Of a stretch of 8,529 bases of DNA, positions 1-5,502 are shown one piece after another. Position numbers and translations under genes: made by a program. Each line of letters starts with the position of its first letter. Within the stretch, counting starts at the first letter, position 1. The stretch spans positions 1 through 8,529 of the forward strand of contig RFTM01000055.1 of assembly GCA_009923475.1 (NCBI GenBank), in the 5' to 3' direction. Below the pieces are notes generated by a model. It ran no database searches, was not told the origin of the DNA, and was given only the letters and a program-made list of their open reading frames with translations. This DNA is from Gammaproteobacteria bacterium (GTDB lineage: Bacteria; Pseudomonadota; Gammaproteobacteria; Steroidobacterales; Steroidobacteraceae).

Positions 1-71
1 TGCGCGCCAAGCCGCCGCTGTCCAGACCTTCGCAACCCCGTTGCCGCGCGCCGCGGTTATCTTTTGGCTCC

Positions 72-329
72 ATGGATCCGCTGCGCGCCTTCACCGAACA
101 CCCGGCCTCCGTCGGCGAGAGCTATTTCAGTCACCTGCTGCAGGCGACGCGCTTCGGGCTGCGCATGATCGGCGCCGGCCTTGCCTGCCTGCTGCACGGC
201 CTGTTCCCCTTCCTCTGCGTCACGCGCGGCTCAGACGCGATGTCCGCGCTGCACGCCGAGATGGCGGCGCGGCGCGCCAAGGCCGTGCGGGACTGCGCCG
301 CGGTCCGGAGCCCCGCCGGAATCCGCTAG
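72..329 (+). CDS. DUF6356 family small membrane protein
   Basis: An 85-residue protein of unknown function. It carries the hallmarks of the DUF6356 family: an N-terminal HPASVGESYFSH segment (residues 10-21) and a hydrophobic stretch at about 29-50 ending in HGLFPFLCVTRGS. A short basic, Ala/Arg-rich tail follows. The hydrophobic stretch is long enough for one membrane helix, and there is no cleavable signal peptide, so an inner-membrane location is likely. The ATG at 72 places the conserved HPxSVGESY motif near the N-terminus, as is usual for the family. No strong Shine-Dalgarno sequence precedes it. The stop codon TAG (327-329) lies inside the putative -10 element of the next gene. The family assignment is by remembered motif, and no biochemical role can be given. 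Confidence 0.75.
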   Translation: MDPLRAFTEHPASVGESYFSHLLQATRFGLRMIGAGLACLLHGLFPFLCVTRGSDAMSALHAEMAARRAKAVRDCAAVRSPAGIR

Positions 330-333
330 AATC
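324..333 (+). promoter_or_regulatory. Putative -10 region upstream of rlmI-like gene
   Basis: The 10-mer CGCTAGAATC contains TAGAAT (327-332), five of six matches to TATAAT. The same 10-mer recurs exactly in front of lgt (1607-1616), always in a gap between a stop codon and the next start. No convincing -35 is visible 16-18 bases upstream. Transcription would begin near 339, about 26 bases before the TTG at 365. The element overlaps the TAG stop of the preceding gene. This is a motif-level inference. Confidence 0.4.
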
Positions 334-364
334 TGCAGCGGTCCCCGGCCGCGCGGATGTCTCC

Positions 365-1606
365 TTGACCGCTTCCCACCCCGAACCCTCGGCGCTGCCC
401 GAACTGCGCCTGCGCCGCGGCGAAGACCGCCGGCTGCGCGCGGGACACCCCTGGATCTTCAGCAACGAGGTCGACGTGGCGGCGACGCCGCTCACGGCCT
501 TCGAGCCGGGGCAGCAGGTCCGCGTCACCACCGACCGGGGCCAGCCCGTCGGGGTCGCCTACGTCAACCCGGCGACGCTGATCGCCGCGCGCCTGCTCGC
601 CCGCGACCGGACGACCGCCGTCGATGCCGACTGGCTCGCGGCGCGGCTGCAGGGCGCGCTCACGCTGCGCACCCGGCTCGCCGCCACGCCCCACTACCGC
701 TGGGTGTTCGGCGAGTCCGACGGACTGCCGGGCCTGGTGCTCGACCGCTACGGCGATGTGGTGGTCGGCCAGGTCGGCACCCGCGGCATGGAGCGCCTGC
801 GCGGGGCCGTCGAGGAGGCCGTGCGGCGGACGCTCGCGCCGCGCGCGCTCGTCTGGAAGAACGACTCGGGCGCGCGCGCCCTCGAGGGCCTGCCCGAAGA
901 GGTGGTGACCGCCTGCGGCGAGACGCCGACCGCGCTCGAGGTCGTCGAGACGCTGCCCGGCGGGCCGGCCCTGCGCTTCACGCTGCCGCTCGCCGACGGC
1001 CAGAAGACCGGCTGGTTCTACGACCAGACCTTCAACCGCAGCCTGCTCGGGCGCTTCCTGCCGCGCGGCGCGCGCGTGCTGGACGTGTGCAGCTACGCCG
1101 GGGGATGGGCGTCGACGGCCGCGGCGCTCGGCGCCGGCGAGGTCGCCTGCATCGATTCTTCGGCGGCCGCGCTCGGCCGCGCGGTGGCCCATGTCGCGGC
1201 GGCGCGTGCCGCGCCCGGGCTGCCCACCACCGTGCTGCGCGGCGACGCGTTCGAGCAGCTCGCGGAGCTCGCCGAGGCGGGCCGCCGCTTCGATGCCGTC
1301 ATCGTCGATCCGCCGGCCTTCATCAAGCGCCGCAAGGAGTTCCCGCAGGGCGTCGCCGCCTACCGCAAGCTGAACCAGCTCGCGCTGCGCGTGCTCGAGC
1401 CCGAGGGGCTGCTGGTGTCCTGTTCCTGCTCGTTCCACCTCTCGCCCGAGGACCTGCTCGGCGCCATCCAGGGCGCGGCGCGCCATGTCGACCGCTTCGT
1501 GCAGGTGCTGCACCAGGGCGGCCAGTCGCCGGACCATCCGGTGCATCCCGCCGTGCCCGAGACCCGCTATCTCAAGGCGTTTTTCTGCCGCGTGACGCGT
1601 CCCTGA
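365..1606 (+). CDS. rlmI: Class I SAM-dependent 23S rRNA (cytosine-C5) methyltransferase, RlmI family
   Basis: A 413-residue protein, close to the 396 of E. coli RlmI, which makes m5C1962 in 23S rRNA. An N-terminal PUA-type RNA-binding domain covers about residues 14-90 and includes RAGHPWIFSNEV. A middle region follows, with the family signature QKTGWFYDQ just before the methyltransferase fold. SAM-binding motif I is LDVCSYAGGWA (239-249). Motif IV is VDPPAFIKRRKEF, with D315-P316-P317. The catalytic-cysteine region is SCSCSF (C353, C355). The reading frame is open far upstream, but homology begins only near residue 14 from the TTG at 365. The upstream part of the frame overlaps the DUF6356 gene and has shadow-ORF composition, so TTG 365 is preferred. 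No good Shine-Dalgarno is present. It ends 15 bases before lgt. The family is certain; the exact target base is inferred from RlmI. Confidence 0.9.
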   Translation: MTASHPEPSALPELRLRRGEDRRLRAGHPWIFSNEVDVAATPLTAFEPGQQVRVTTDRGQPVGVAYVNPATLIAARLLARDRTTAVDADWLAARLQGALTLRTRLAATPHYRWVFGESDGLPGLVLDRYGDVVVGQVGTRGMERLRGAVEEAVRRTLAPRALVWKNDSGARALEGLPEEVVTACGETPTALEVVETLPGGPALRFTLPLADGQKTGWFYDQTFNRSLLGRFLPRGARVLDVCSYAGGWASTAAALGAGEVACIDSSAAALGRAVAHVAAARAAPGLPTTVLRGDAFEQLAELAEAGRRFDAVIVDPPAFIKRRKEFPQGVAAYRKLNQLALRVLEPEGLLVSCSCSFHLSPEDLLGAIQGAARHVDRFVQVLHQGGQSPDHPVHPAVPETRYLKAFFCRVTRP

Positions 1607-1616
1607 CGCTAGAATC
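1607..1616 (+). promoter_or_regulatory. Putative -10 element giving a leaderless lgt transcript
   Basis: This is a second exact copy of CGCTAGAATC, directly after the rlmI stop (TGA 1604-1606). TAGAAT occupies 1610-1615, and the lgt ATG begins 7 bases after it, which is the usual distance from a -10 hexamer to the transcription start. If active, the mRNA would begin at or next to the A of the start codon. The absence of any Shine-Dalgarno before lgt fits this. No clear -35 is seen. Confidence 0.45.
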
Positions 1617-1621
1617 GCGCG

Positions 1622-2428
1622 ATGCTGACCTACCCCGGTTTCGACCCGGTCGCGTTCTCCCTCGGGCCGCTGCATGTGCGCTGGTACGGCCTGACCTATG
1701 TCATCGCCTTCGGCGTGGCGTGGTGGCTGGCGCGCCGGCGCGCGGCGCAGCCCGGGTCCACCTGGACGCCGCTCGATGTCGACGACTTCGTGTTCTTCGC
1801 GATGCTCGGCACCATCCTCGGCGGGCGCATCGGCTACGTGCTGTTCTACGGCCTGTCGTTCTGGGCCCAGGACCCCTGGTATCCGCTGCGCATCACCGAC
1901 GGCGGCATGTCCTTCCACGGCGGCCTCATCGGCGTGCTGGTCGCGCTCGCCTGGTTCGCGCGCAGCCGCGGCAAGCGCGTGGCCGACGTCTTCGATTTCG
2001 CCGCCGCGCTGCCCGGCATCGGCATCCTCGCGGTGCGCATGGGCAACTTCATCAACGGCGAGCTCTGGGGTCGGCCCGGCGACGCGCCCTGGGTCATGAT
2101 GGTCGATGGCGTGCCGCGCCATCCCACGCAGATCTACGAGGCGCTGCTCGAGGGCCTGCTGCTCGCCATCGTGCTGTGGTGGTTCACCTCCAAGCCGCGG
2201 CCGCGGCTCGCGCCCTCGGGTCTGTTCCTCGTGATGTACGGGCTGGGGCGCCTCACGGTCGAGTTCTGGCGCATGCCTGACGCCCACATCGGCTACCTCT
2301 ACGGCGGCTGGCTCACCATGGGCCATCTGCTCACGCTGCCGATGCTGCTCGCGGGTCTCGCGCTGATGGCCCTCGCGTACCGGCGCGGCGAGGCCTCCGG
2401 CAACCTGCGCGCGACGGCCGCGGGCTGA
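1622..2428 (+). CDS. lgt: Phosphatidylglycerol--prolipoprotein diacylglyceryl transferase
   Basis: Lgt is an integral inner-membrane enzyme. It moves diacylglycerol from phosphatidylglycerol onto the lipobox cysteine of prolipoproteins, the first step of bacterial lipoprotein maturation. The 268-residue, multi-helix protein carries the Lgt signature [13 protein letters not shown], with R139, N142 and E147 matching E. coli R143, N146 and E151. It also has Y22 (E. coli Y26), H99 in [11 protein letters not shown] (E. coli H103) and R217 in VEFWRMPDA (E. coli R239). It is about 23 residues shorter than the E. coli enzyme. The difference is mostly a missing insert between the signature and the [10 protein letters not shown] segment. 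The start at 1622 aligns with the usual N-terminus ([13 protein letters not shown]). thyA follows after 14 bases, the usual lgt-thyA pairing in gammaproteobacteria. Confidence 0.97.
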   Translation: MLTYPGFDPVAFSLGPLHVRWYGLTYVIAFGVAWWLARRRAAQPGSTWTPLDVDDFVFFAMLGTILGGRIGYVLFYGLSFWAQDPWYPLRITDGGMSFHGGLIGVLVALAWFARSRGKRVADVFDFAAALPGIGILAVRMGNFINGELWGRPGDAPWVMMVDGVPRHPTQIYEALLEGLLLAIVLWWFTSKPRPRLAPSGLFLVMYGLGRLTVEFWRMPDAHIGYLYGGWLTMGHLLTLPMLLAGLALMALAYRRGEASGNLRATAAG

Positions 2429-2442
2429 CGGGGCAGGCGGAC

Positions 2443-3237
2443 ATGCGCCAGTACCACGACCTCATGCGGCTGGTGCGCGACCACGGCGCGCGCAAGACCG
2501 ACCGCACGGGCACGGGCACGCTGTCGGTGTTCGGGCACCAGATGCGCTTCGACCTGCGCGAGGGCTTCCCGCTCGTCACCACCAAGAAGGTCCACCTCAA
2601 GTCGGTGGTGCATGAGCTGCTGTGGTTCCTGCGCGGCGACACCAACACCGCCTACCTGCGCGAGCACGGCGTCACGATCTGGGACGAGTGGGCCGACCCG
2701 CAGGGCGAGCTCGGGCCGGTCTACGGCAAGCAGTGGCGCTCCTGGCCGACGCCCGACGGCGGCAGCATCGACCAGATCGCCGAGGCGCTGCGCCTGTTGC
2801 GCACGCAGCCCGATTCGCGCCGCATCATCGTCAGCGCCTGGAACGTCGGCGAGCTCGCCGAGATGGCCTTGATGCCCTGCCACGCGTTCTTCCAGTTCTA
2901 CGTCGCCGAGGGCAGGCTCTCCTGCCAGCTCTACCAGCGCAGCGCCGACATCTTCCTCGGCGTGCCGTTCAACATCGCCTCCTACGCGCTGCTCACGCAC
3001 ATGATGGCGCAGCAATGCGACCTCGATGTCGGCGACTTCGTGTGGACGGGCGGCGATTGCCACCTCTACCTCAACCATCTCGAGCAGGTGGAGACGCAGC
3101 TCGCGCGCGAGCCGCGGCCGCTGCCCCGGCTCGTCATCCGCCGCCGCCCGCCCGGCATCTTCGATTACGCCTTCGAGGACTTCGAGTTCCAAGGCTACGA
3201 TCCGCACCCGGCCATCCGCGCGCCGGTGGCGGTCTGA
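2443..3237 (+). CDS. thyA: Thymidylate synthase
   Basis: ThyA is a cytoplasmic enzyme that converts dUMP and 5,10-methylene-THF to dTMP and dihydrofolate. The protein has 264 residues, the same length as E. coli ThyA, and stays collinear with it throughout. The catalytic cysteine is C146 in [12 protein letters not shown]21 in the DRTGTGTLS phosphate-binding loop, the RRIIVSAWN segment, and the FNIASYALL and [12 protein letters not shown] substrate-binding motifs are all present. The C-terminus is APVAV, against APVAI in E. coli. A GGCAGG-like Shine-Dalgarno lies in the 14-base gap after lgt. A SET-domain gene and then folA follow on the same strand. FolA recycles the dihydrofolate that ThyA makes, so co-transcription makes metabolic sense. 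Confidence 0.98.
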   Translation: MRQYHDLMRLVRDHGARKTDRTGTGTLSVFGHQMRFDLREGFPLVTTKKVHLKSVVHELLWFLRGDTNTAYLREHGVTIWDEWADPQGELGPVYGKQWRSWPTPDGGSIDQIAEALRLLRTQPDSRRIIVSAWNVGELAEMALMPCHAFFQFYVAEGRLSCQLYQRSADIFLGVPFNIASYALLTHMMAQQCDLDVGDFVWTGGDCHLYLNHLEQVETQLAREPRPLPRLVIRRRPPGIFDYAFEDFEFQGYDPHPAIRAPVAV

Positions 3238-3256
3238 ACGATCCCTATCACCCGAC

Positions 3257-3261
3257 AGGAG
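3257..3261 (+). promoter_or_regulatory. Shine-Dalgarno AGGAG deciding the GTG start of the SET gene
   Basis: AGGAG sits in the 34-base gap after thyA and ends 10 bases before GTG 3272. The in-frame ATG at 3287 is 25 bases away, too far for this site. This supports the GTG start. Confidence 0.6.
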
Positions 3262-3271
3262 AGCCCCCACC

Positions 3272-3835
3272 GTGCCGATTCCCGAGATGCGTACCAGCCG
3301 CTGGATCGAGGTCCGCGAATCCCCCATCCACGGCAAGGGCGTGTTCGCCGCGCGCCGCATCCCCAAGGGCACCCGCGTCATCGAGTACCTCGGCGACCGC
3401 ATCTCGCACAAGGAGGCCGATGACCGGTACGAGGACCATGACCCGAACGACAACCACACCTTCCTGTTCATCGTCGACCGCCATGTCGTCATCGATGCGG
3501 GCGTGGGCGGCAACGCCGCGCGCTTCATCAACCACTCCTGCGACGGCAACTGCGAGTCGGTGATCCAGGAGCGGCGCGTCTTCATCGAGTCGACCCGGAC
3601 CATCGAGAAGGGCGAGGAGCTCGGCTACGACTACGAGATCGGCCGCGAGAAGGACGACCCGGACAACGTCGACGAGATCTTCGCCTGCCGCTGCGGCAGC
3701 CCGAAGTGCCGGGGGACCATGCTCTATCCGGCCGAGCGTCCCAAGAAGAAGCCGGCCAAGAAAAAGGCCAAGAAAAAGGCCAAGAAGGGCGCCAAGAAGC
3801 CGACGCGTCGCGGCAAGGGCGGTCGCGGGCGCTGA
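3272..3835 (+). CDS. SET-domain protein-lysine N-methyltransferase with histone-H1-like basic tail
   Basis: A 187-residue protein that looks like a compact, eukaryote-type SET methyltransferase, transferring methyl groups from SAM to a protein lysine. Visible elements in order are: the SET N-terminal GxG region HGKGVFAARRIPKG (20-33); NHTFLFIVD; the SAM-binding/knot motif RFINHSCDGNC (84-94); GEELGYDYEI (114-123) with tyrosines 119 and 121; and a post-SET zinc motif CRCGSPKCRG. C90, C139, C141 and C146 could bind one zinc. Residues 157-187 are almost all Lys, Ala, Gly, Arg and Pro, with AKKK repeats like a histone H1 tail. That suggests nucleic-acid or acidic-partner binding. The gene lies between thyA (34-base gap) and folA (2-base gap), so it is probably co-transcribed and translationally coupled with folA. 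The substrate is unknown. Bacterial SET proteins of this type are known, and the enzyme class is secure. Confidence 0.88.
   Translation: MPIPEMRTSRWIEVRESPIHGKGVFAARRIPKGTRVIEYLGDRISHKEADDRYEDHDPNDNHTFLFIVDRHVVIDAGVGGNAARFINHSCDGNCESVIQERRVFIESTRTIEKGEELGYDYEIGREKDDPDNVDEIFACRCGSPKCRGTMLYPAERPKKKPAKKKAKKKAKKGAKKPTRRGKGGRGR
3755..3778 (+). repeat. 12-base tandem repeat encoding AKKK units
   Basis: Two perfect copies of GCCAAGAAAAAG (3755-3766 and 3767-3778) lie within more degenerate copies on both sides, inside the Lys/Ala tail of the SET gene. Each perfect copy contains an A5 run, unusual in DNA this rich in GC. The unit is a multiple of three, so gain or loss of copies would keep the frame. 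Confidence 0.8.
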
Positions 3836-3837
3836 GC

Positions 3838-4359
3838 ATGCCCGCGGCGCCGCAGATCACACTGGCGGTCGCCGTGGCCGACAACGGCGTGATCGGCCGG
3901 GACGGCGGCTTGCCCTGGCGGCTGCCGGAGGACCTGCGGCGCTTCAAGGCGGCGACGCTCGGCAAGCCGGTGCTGATGGGCCGCAAGACCTTCGAGTCGA
4001 TCGGCCGCGCGCTGCCCGGACGCCTCAACATCGTGCTCACGCGGCAGGCGGGTTGGCAGCCGTCCGACCCGGCGGTGCGGGTCGCGCCCGACCTCGATGC
4101 GGCGCTCGCCCTCGCGGGTGACGCGCCGGAGGTCACGGTCATCGGCGGCTCCGAGATCTATGCGCTCGCGATGCCGCGCGCCACGCGCATCCTGCTCACC
4201 GAGGTGCACGGCGCGCCGGAGGGCGATGCCTGCCTGCCGCCGTTCGACCGGACGGTCTGGCGCGAGACCTCGCGCGAGCGCTGGCCGGCCGACGAGCGCC
4301 ATGCCTACGACCTGAGCTTCGTCAGCCTCGAGCGCGTCCCCGCCGTCAATCCGCGTTGA
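3838..4359 (+). CDS. folA: Dihydrofolate reductase
   Basis: FolA is a cytoplasmic NADPH-dependent enzyme that reduces dihydrofolate to tetrahydrofolate, and is the usual target of trimethoprim. The protein has 173 residues, against 159 in E. coli. The N-terminal VAVADNGVIGRDGGLPW matches the E. coli AVDRVIGMENAMPW region. It is followed by LPEDLRRFK, with D32 as the active-site acid equivalent to E. coli D27. GKPVLMGRKTFESIGRALPGR is the NADPH-binding segment, and VIGGSEIYALAMP is the second conserved glycine motif. L25 replaces the E. coli M20 of the mobile loop. The ATG at 3838 is only 2 bases after the SET stop, which points to translational coupling. It is the last gene of the run, and a hairpin follows directly. 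Confidence 0.96.
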   Translation: MPAAPQITLAVAVADNGVIGRDGGLPWRLPEDLRRFKAATLGKPVLMGRKTFESIGRALPGRLNIVLTRQAGWQPSDPAVRVAPDLDAALALAGDAPEVTVIGGSEIYALAMPRATRILLTEVHGAPEGDACLPPFDRTVWRETSRERWPADERHAYDLSFVSLERVPAVNPR

Positions 4360-4361
4360 CA

Positions 4362-4384
4362 GGCGGCCCGCCGCGGGTTCCGCC
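4362..4384 (+). terminator. GC-rich hairpin after folA, possible terminator
   Basis: GGCGGCCCG (4362-4370) pairs with CGGG (4374-4377) and, across a TT bulge, CCGCC (4380-4384), giving nine base pairs around a CCG loop. It begins three bases after the folA stop and lies before the promoter of the next gene. No T-tract follows, so it may instead be a Rho-related or 3'-end-stabilising structure. Confidence 0.4.
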
Positions 4385-4397
4385 CGTCGTCACGCTC

Positions 4398-4427
4398 CTG
4401 ACACGCGTCGGACATCCGCGCTAGGAT
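4398..4427 (+). promoter_or_regulatory. Sigma70-type promoter of the lacI-family gene
   Basis: CTGACA (4398-4403, five of six to TTGACA) and TAGGAT (4422-4427, four of six to TATAAT) are separated by 18 bases. Transcription would begin near 4434, leaving a leader of about 12 bases that contains the AGGGGG ribosome site before ATG 4447. The TAGGAT context resembles the TAGAAT elements before rlmI and lgt. Confidence 0.55.
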
Positions 4428-4436
4428 GCCTTCGAC

Positions 4437-4442
4437 AGGGGG
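4437..4442 (+). promoter_or_regulatory. Shine-Dalgarno AGGGGG deciding the lacI-family start
   Basis: AGGGGG lies 4 bases upstream of ATG 4447. The earlier in-frame ATG at 4426 overlaps the -10 hexamer and could not be on the transcript, so 4447 is preferred. Confidence 0.6.
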
Positions 4443-4446
4443 TTCC

Positions 4447-5481
4447 ATGCGCTTCAAGAACTTGAAGCCGACATCGCTCGACATCGCCCACCGCGCGCAG
4501 GTGTCGCAGGCGACGGTCTCGCGCGCCTTGCGCGACAGCCCGCTCGTGCGCCCCGAGACCCGTGCGCGCATCCGGCAGATCGCCGAAGAGCTGCACTACC
4601 GCACCGACCACAGCGCCGCCGGCCTGCGCACGCGGCGCAGTCGCACGCTGGCGCTGCTGTTGTTCGAGGAGTCGCCCGACCAGGCGCGCATCAACCCCTT
4701 CTTCCTCAACATGCTCGGGCACATCACGCGTGCCGCGGCGCGGCGCGGCTTCGACCTGCTGCTTTCCTTCCAGCAGCAGAGCGACGATTGGCACACCGAT
4801 TACGAGGTCTGCAACCGGGCCGACGGCCTGATCCTGCTCGGCTACGGCGACTACACGCTGTCGGCCGACCGGCTGCGCCATCTCGCCAAGAGCGGCGCGC
4901 ACTTCGTGATCTGGGGCCCGGTCATCGAGGAATTGCCCGGCAACTACCTCGGCTGCGACAACGCGCACGGCGCGCGGCTCGCCACGCGGCACCTGCTCGG
5001 GCTCGGGCGCCGCCGCATCGCCTTCATCGGCACCGCGGGCGAGCAGTTCCCCGAGTTCCGCGACCGCTACGGCGCCAGCTGCGAGGCGCTGCGCGAGGCC
5101 GGCATCCTGCCCGACCCGCGCCTGCAGGCCGATGCGCAGTCCGACCCCGCCGAGGGGCATGCGGCGGCGCTGCGGCTGCTGCGGGCCGAAGTCCCCTTCG
5201 ACGCCATCGTCGCGGCCAGCGACATGATCGCGATCGGCGCGATCCGCGCGCTCCAGGAGGAGGGCCTGCGCGTGCCGCAGGACGTGTCCGTGGTGGGTTT
5301 CGACGACATCGTCACGGCGGGCTTCTACAGCCCGCCGCTGACCACCGTGCGCCAGGATACGGCGCTCGCCGGCGAGCGCATCGTCGAGAACCTCGTGCGC
5401 CTCATCGAGGGCGACGAGGTGCGCTCGACGCAGATCACGCCGACGCTGGTGGTGCGCGGCTCCTGCGGCGCCGCCGGCTGA
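4447..5481 (+). CDS. LacI-family transcriptional regulator of the alpha-glucoside locus
   Basis: A 344-residue sugar-responsive DNA-binding regulator. The N-terminal helix-turn-helix is classic for LacI: SLDIAHRAQVSQATVSRAL (10-28). The recognition helix starts at S20-Q21-A22 and the conserved arginine is R26. RPETRARIRQIAEELHY follows, then hinge SAAGLRTRRS with L60 as the likely minor-groove leucine. The remainder is a periplasmic-binding-protein-like effector domain, including NPFFLNMLGHI, ADGLILLGYGDY, LGCDNAHGARLATRHL, RRIAFIG, AIVAASDMIAIGAIRAL and DVSVVGFDD. Its stop lies 12 bases from the stop of the convergent sugar permease gene. Beyond that is a divergent alpha-glucosidase gene. 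The likely job is repression of those two genes, relieved by maltose or a related sugar, acting through the site at 7079-7092. That role is inferred from context; the family is certain. Confidence 0.93.
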   Translation: MRFKNLKPTSLDIAHRAQVSQATVSRALRDSPLVRPETRARIRQIAEELHYRTDHSAAGLRTRRSRTLALLLFEESPDQARINPFFLNMLGHITRAAARRGFDLLLSFQQQSDDWHTDYEVCNRADGLILLGYGDYTLSADRLRHLAKSGAHFVIWGPVIEELPGNYLGCDNAHGARLATRHLLGLGRRRIAFIGTAGEQFPEFRDRYGASCEALREAGILPDPRLQADAQSDPAEGHAAALRLLRAEVPFDAIVAASDMIAIGAIRALQEEGLRVPQDVSVVGFDDIVTAGFYSPPLTTVRQDTALAGERIVENLVRLIEGDEVRSTQITPTLVVRGSCGAAG

Positions 5482-5502
5482 CGACCGGCGCGATCAGTCG
5501 TC
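5472..5502. terminator. Convergent-gene junction with weak hairpins
   Basis: The stops of the lacI-family gene (5479-5481) and the permease gene (5494-5496, minus) face each other. GACGAC (5480-5485) is the inverse complement of GTCGTC (5497-5502). CGCCG (5472-5476) can alternatively pair with CGGCG (5486-5490). Neither is followed by a T-tract, so a bidirectional terminator is only possible. Confidence 0.22.

Noticed and set aside
1..71. Possible promoter or gene end before the DUF6356 gene
   Set aside because: TTATCT/TATCTT near 57-63 could be a -10, but no -35 at a suitable distance and no coding signature could be seen.
41..364. Upstream extension of the rlmI frame to ATG 41
   Set aside because: The extra 108 residues are Arg/Ala-rich, overlap the DUF6356 gene in another frame, and precede the PUA domain where no homology is expected. 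The putative promoter also lies inside it.
181..2280. Long plus-strand frame of 699 codons across rlmI and lgt
   Set aside because: It overlaps two well-recognised genes, its protein is mostly Arg, Ala, Gly and Pro, and it has no family motifs. It is a high-GC shadow frame.
326..2326. Minus-strand frame of 666 codons opposite rlmI and lgt
   Set aside because: It is antisense to conserved genes, has low-complexity composition and no recognisable domain; long antisense frames are expected at this GC content.
2299..3603. Minus-strand frame of 434 codons opposite thyA and the SET gene
   Set aside because: It is antisense to two clear genes and has no motifs of its own.
4398..4413. ACGCGT-centred palindrome in the lacI-family promoter as an autoregulatory operator
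   Set aside because: Symmetry hardly extends beyond six bases, the centre is GC rather than CG, and it does not resemble the site at 7079-7092.
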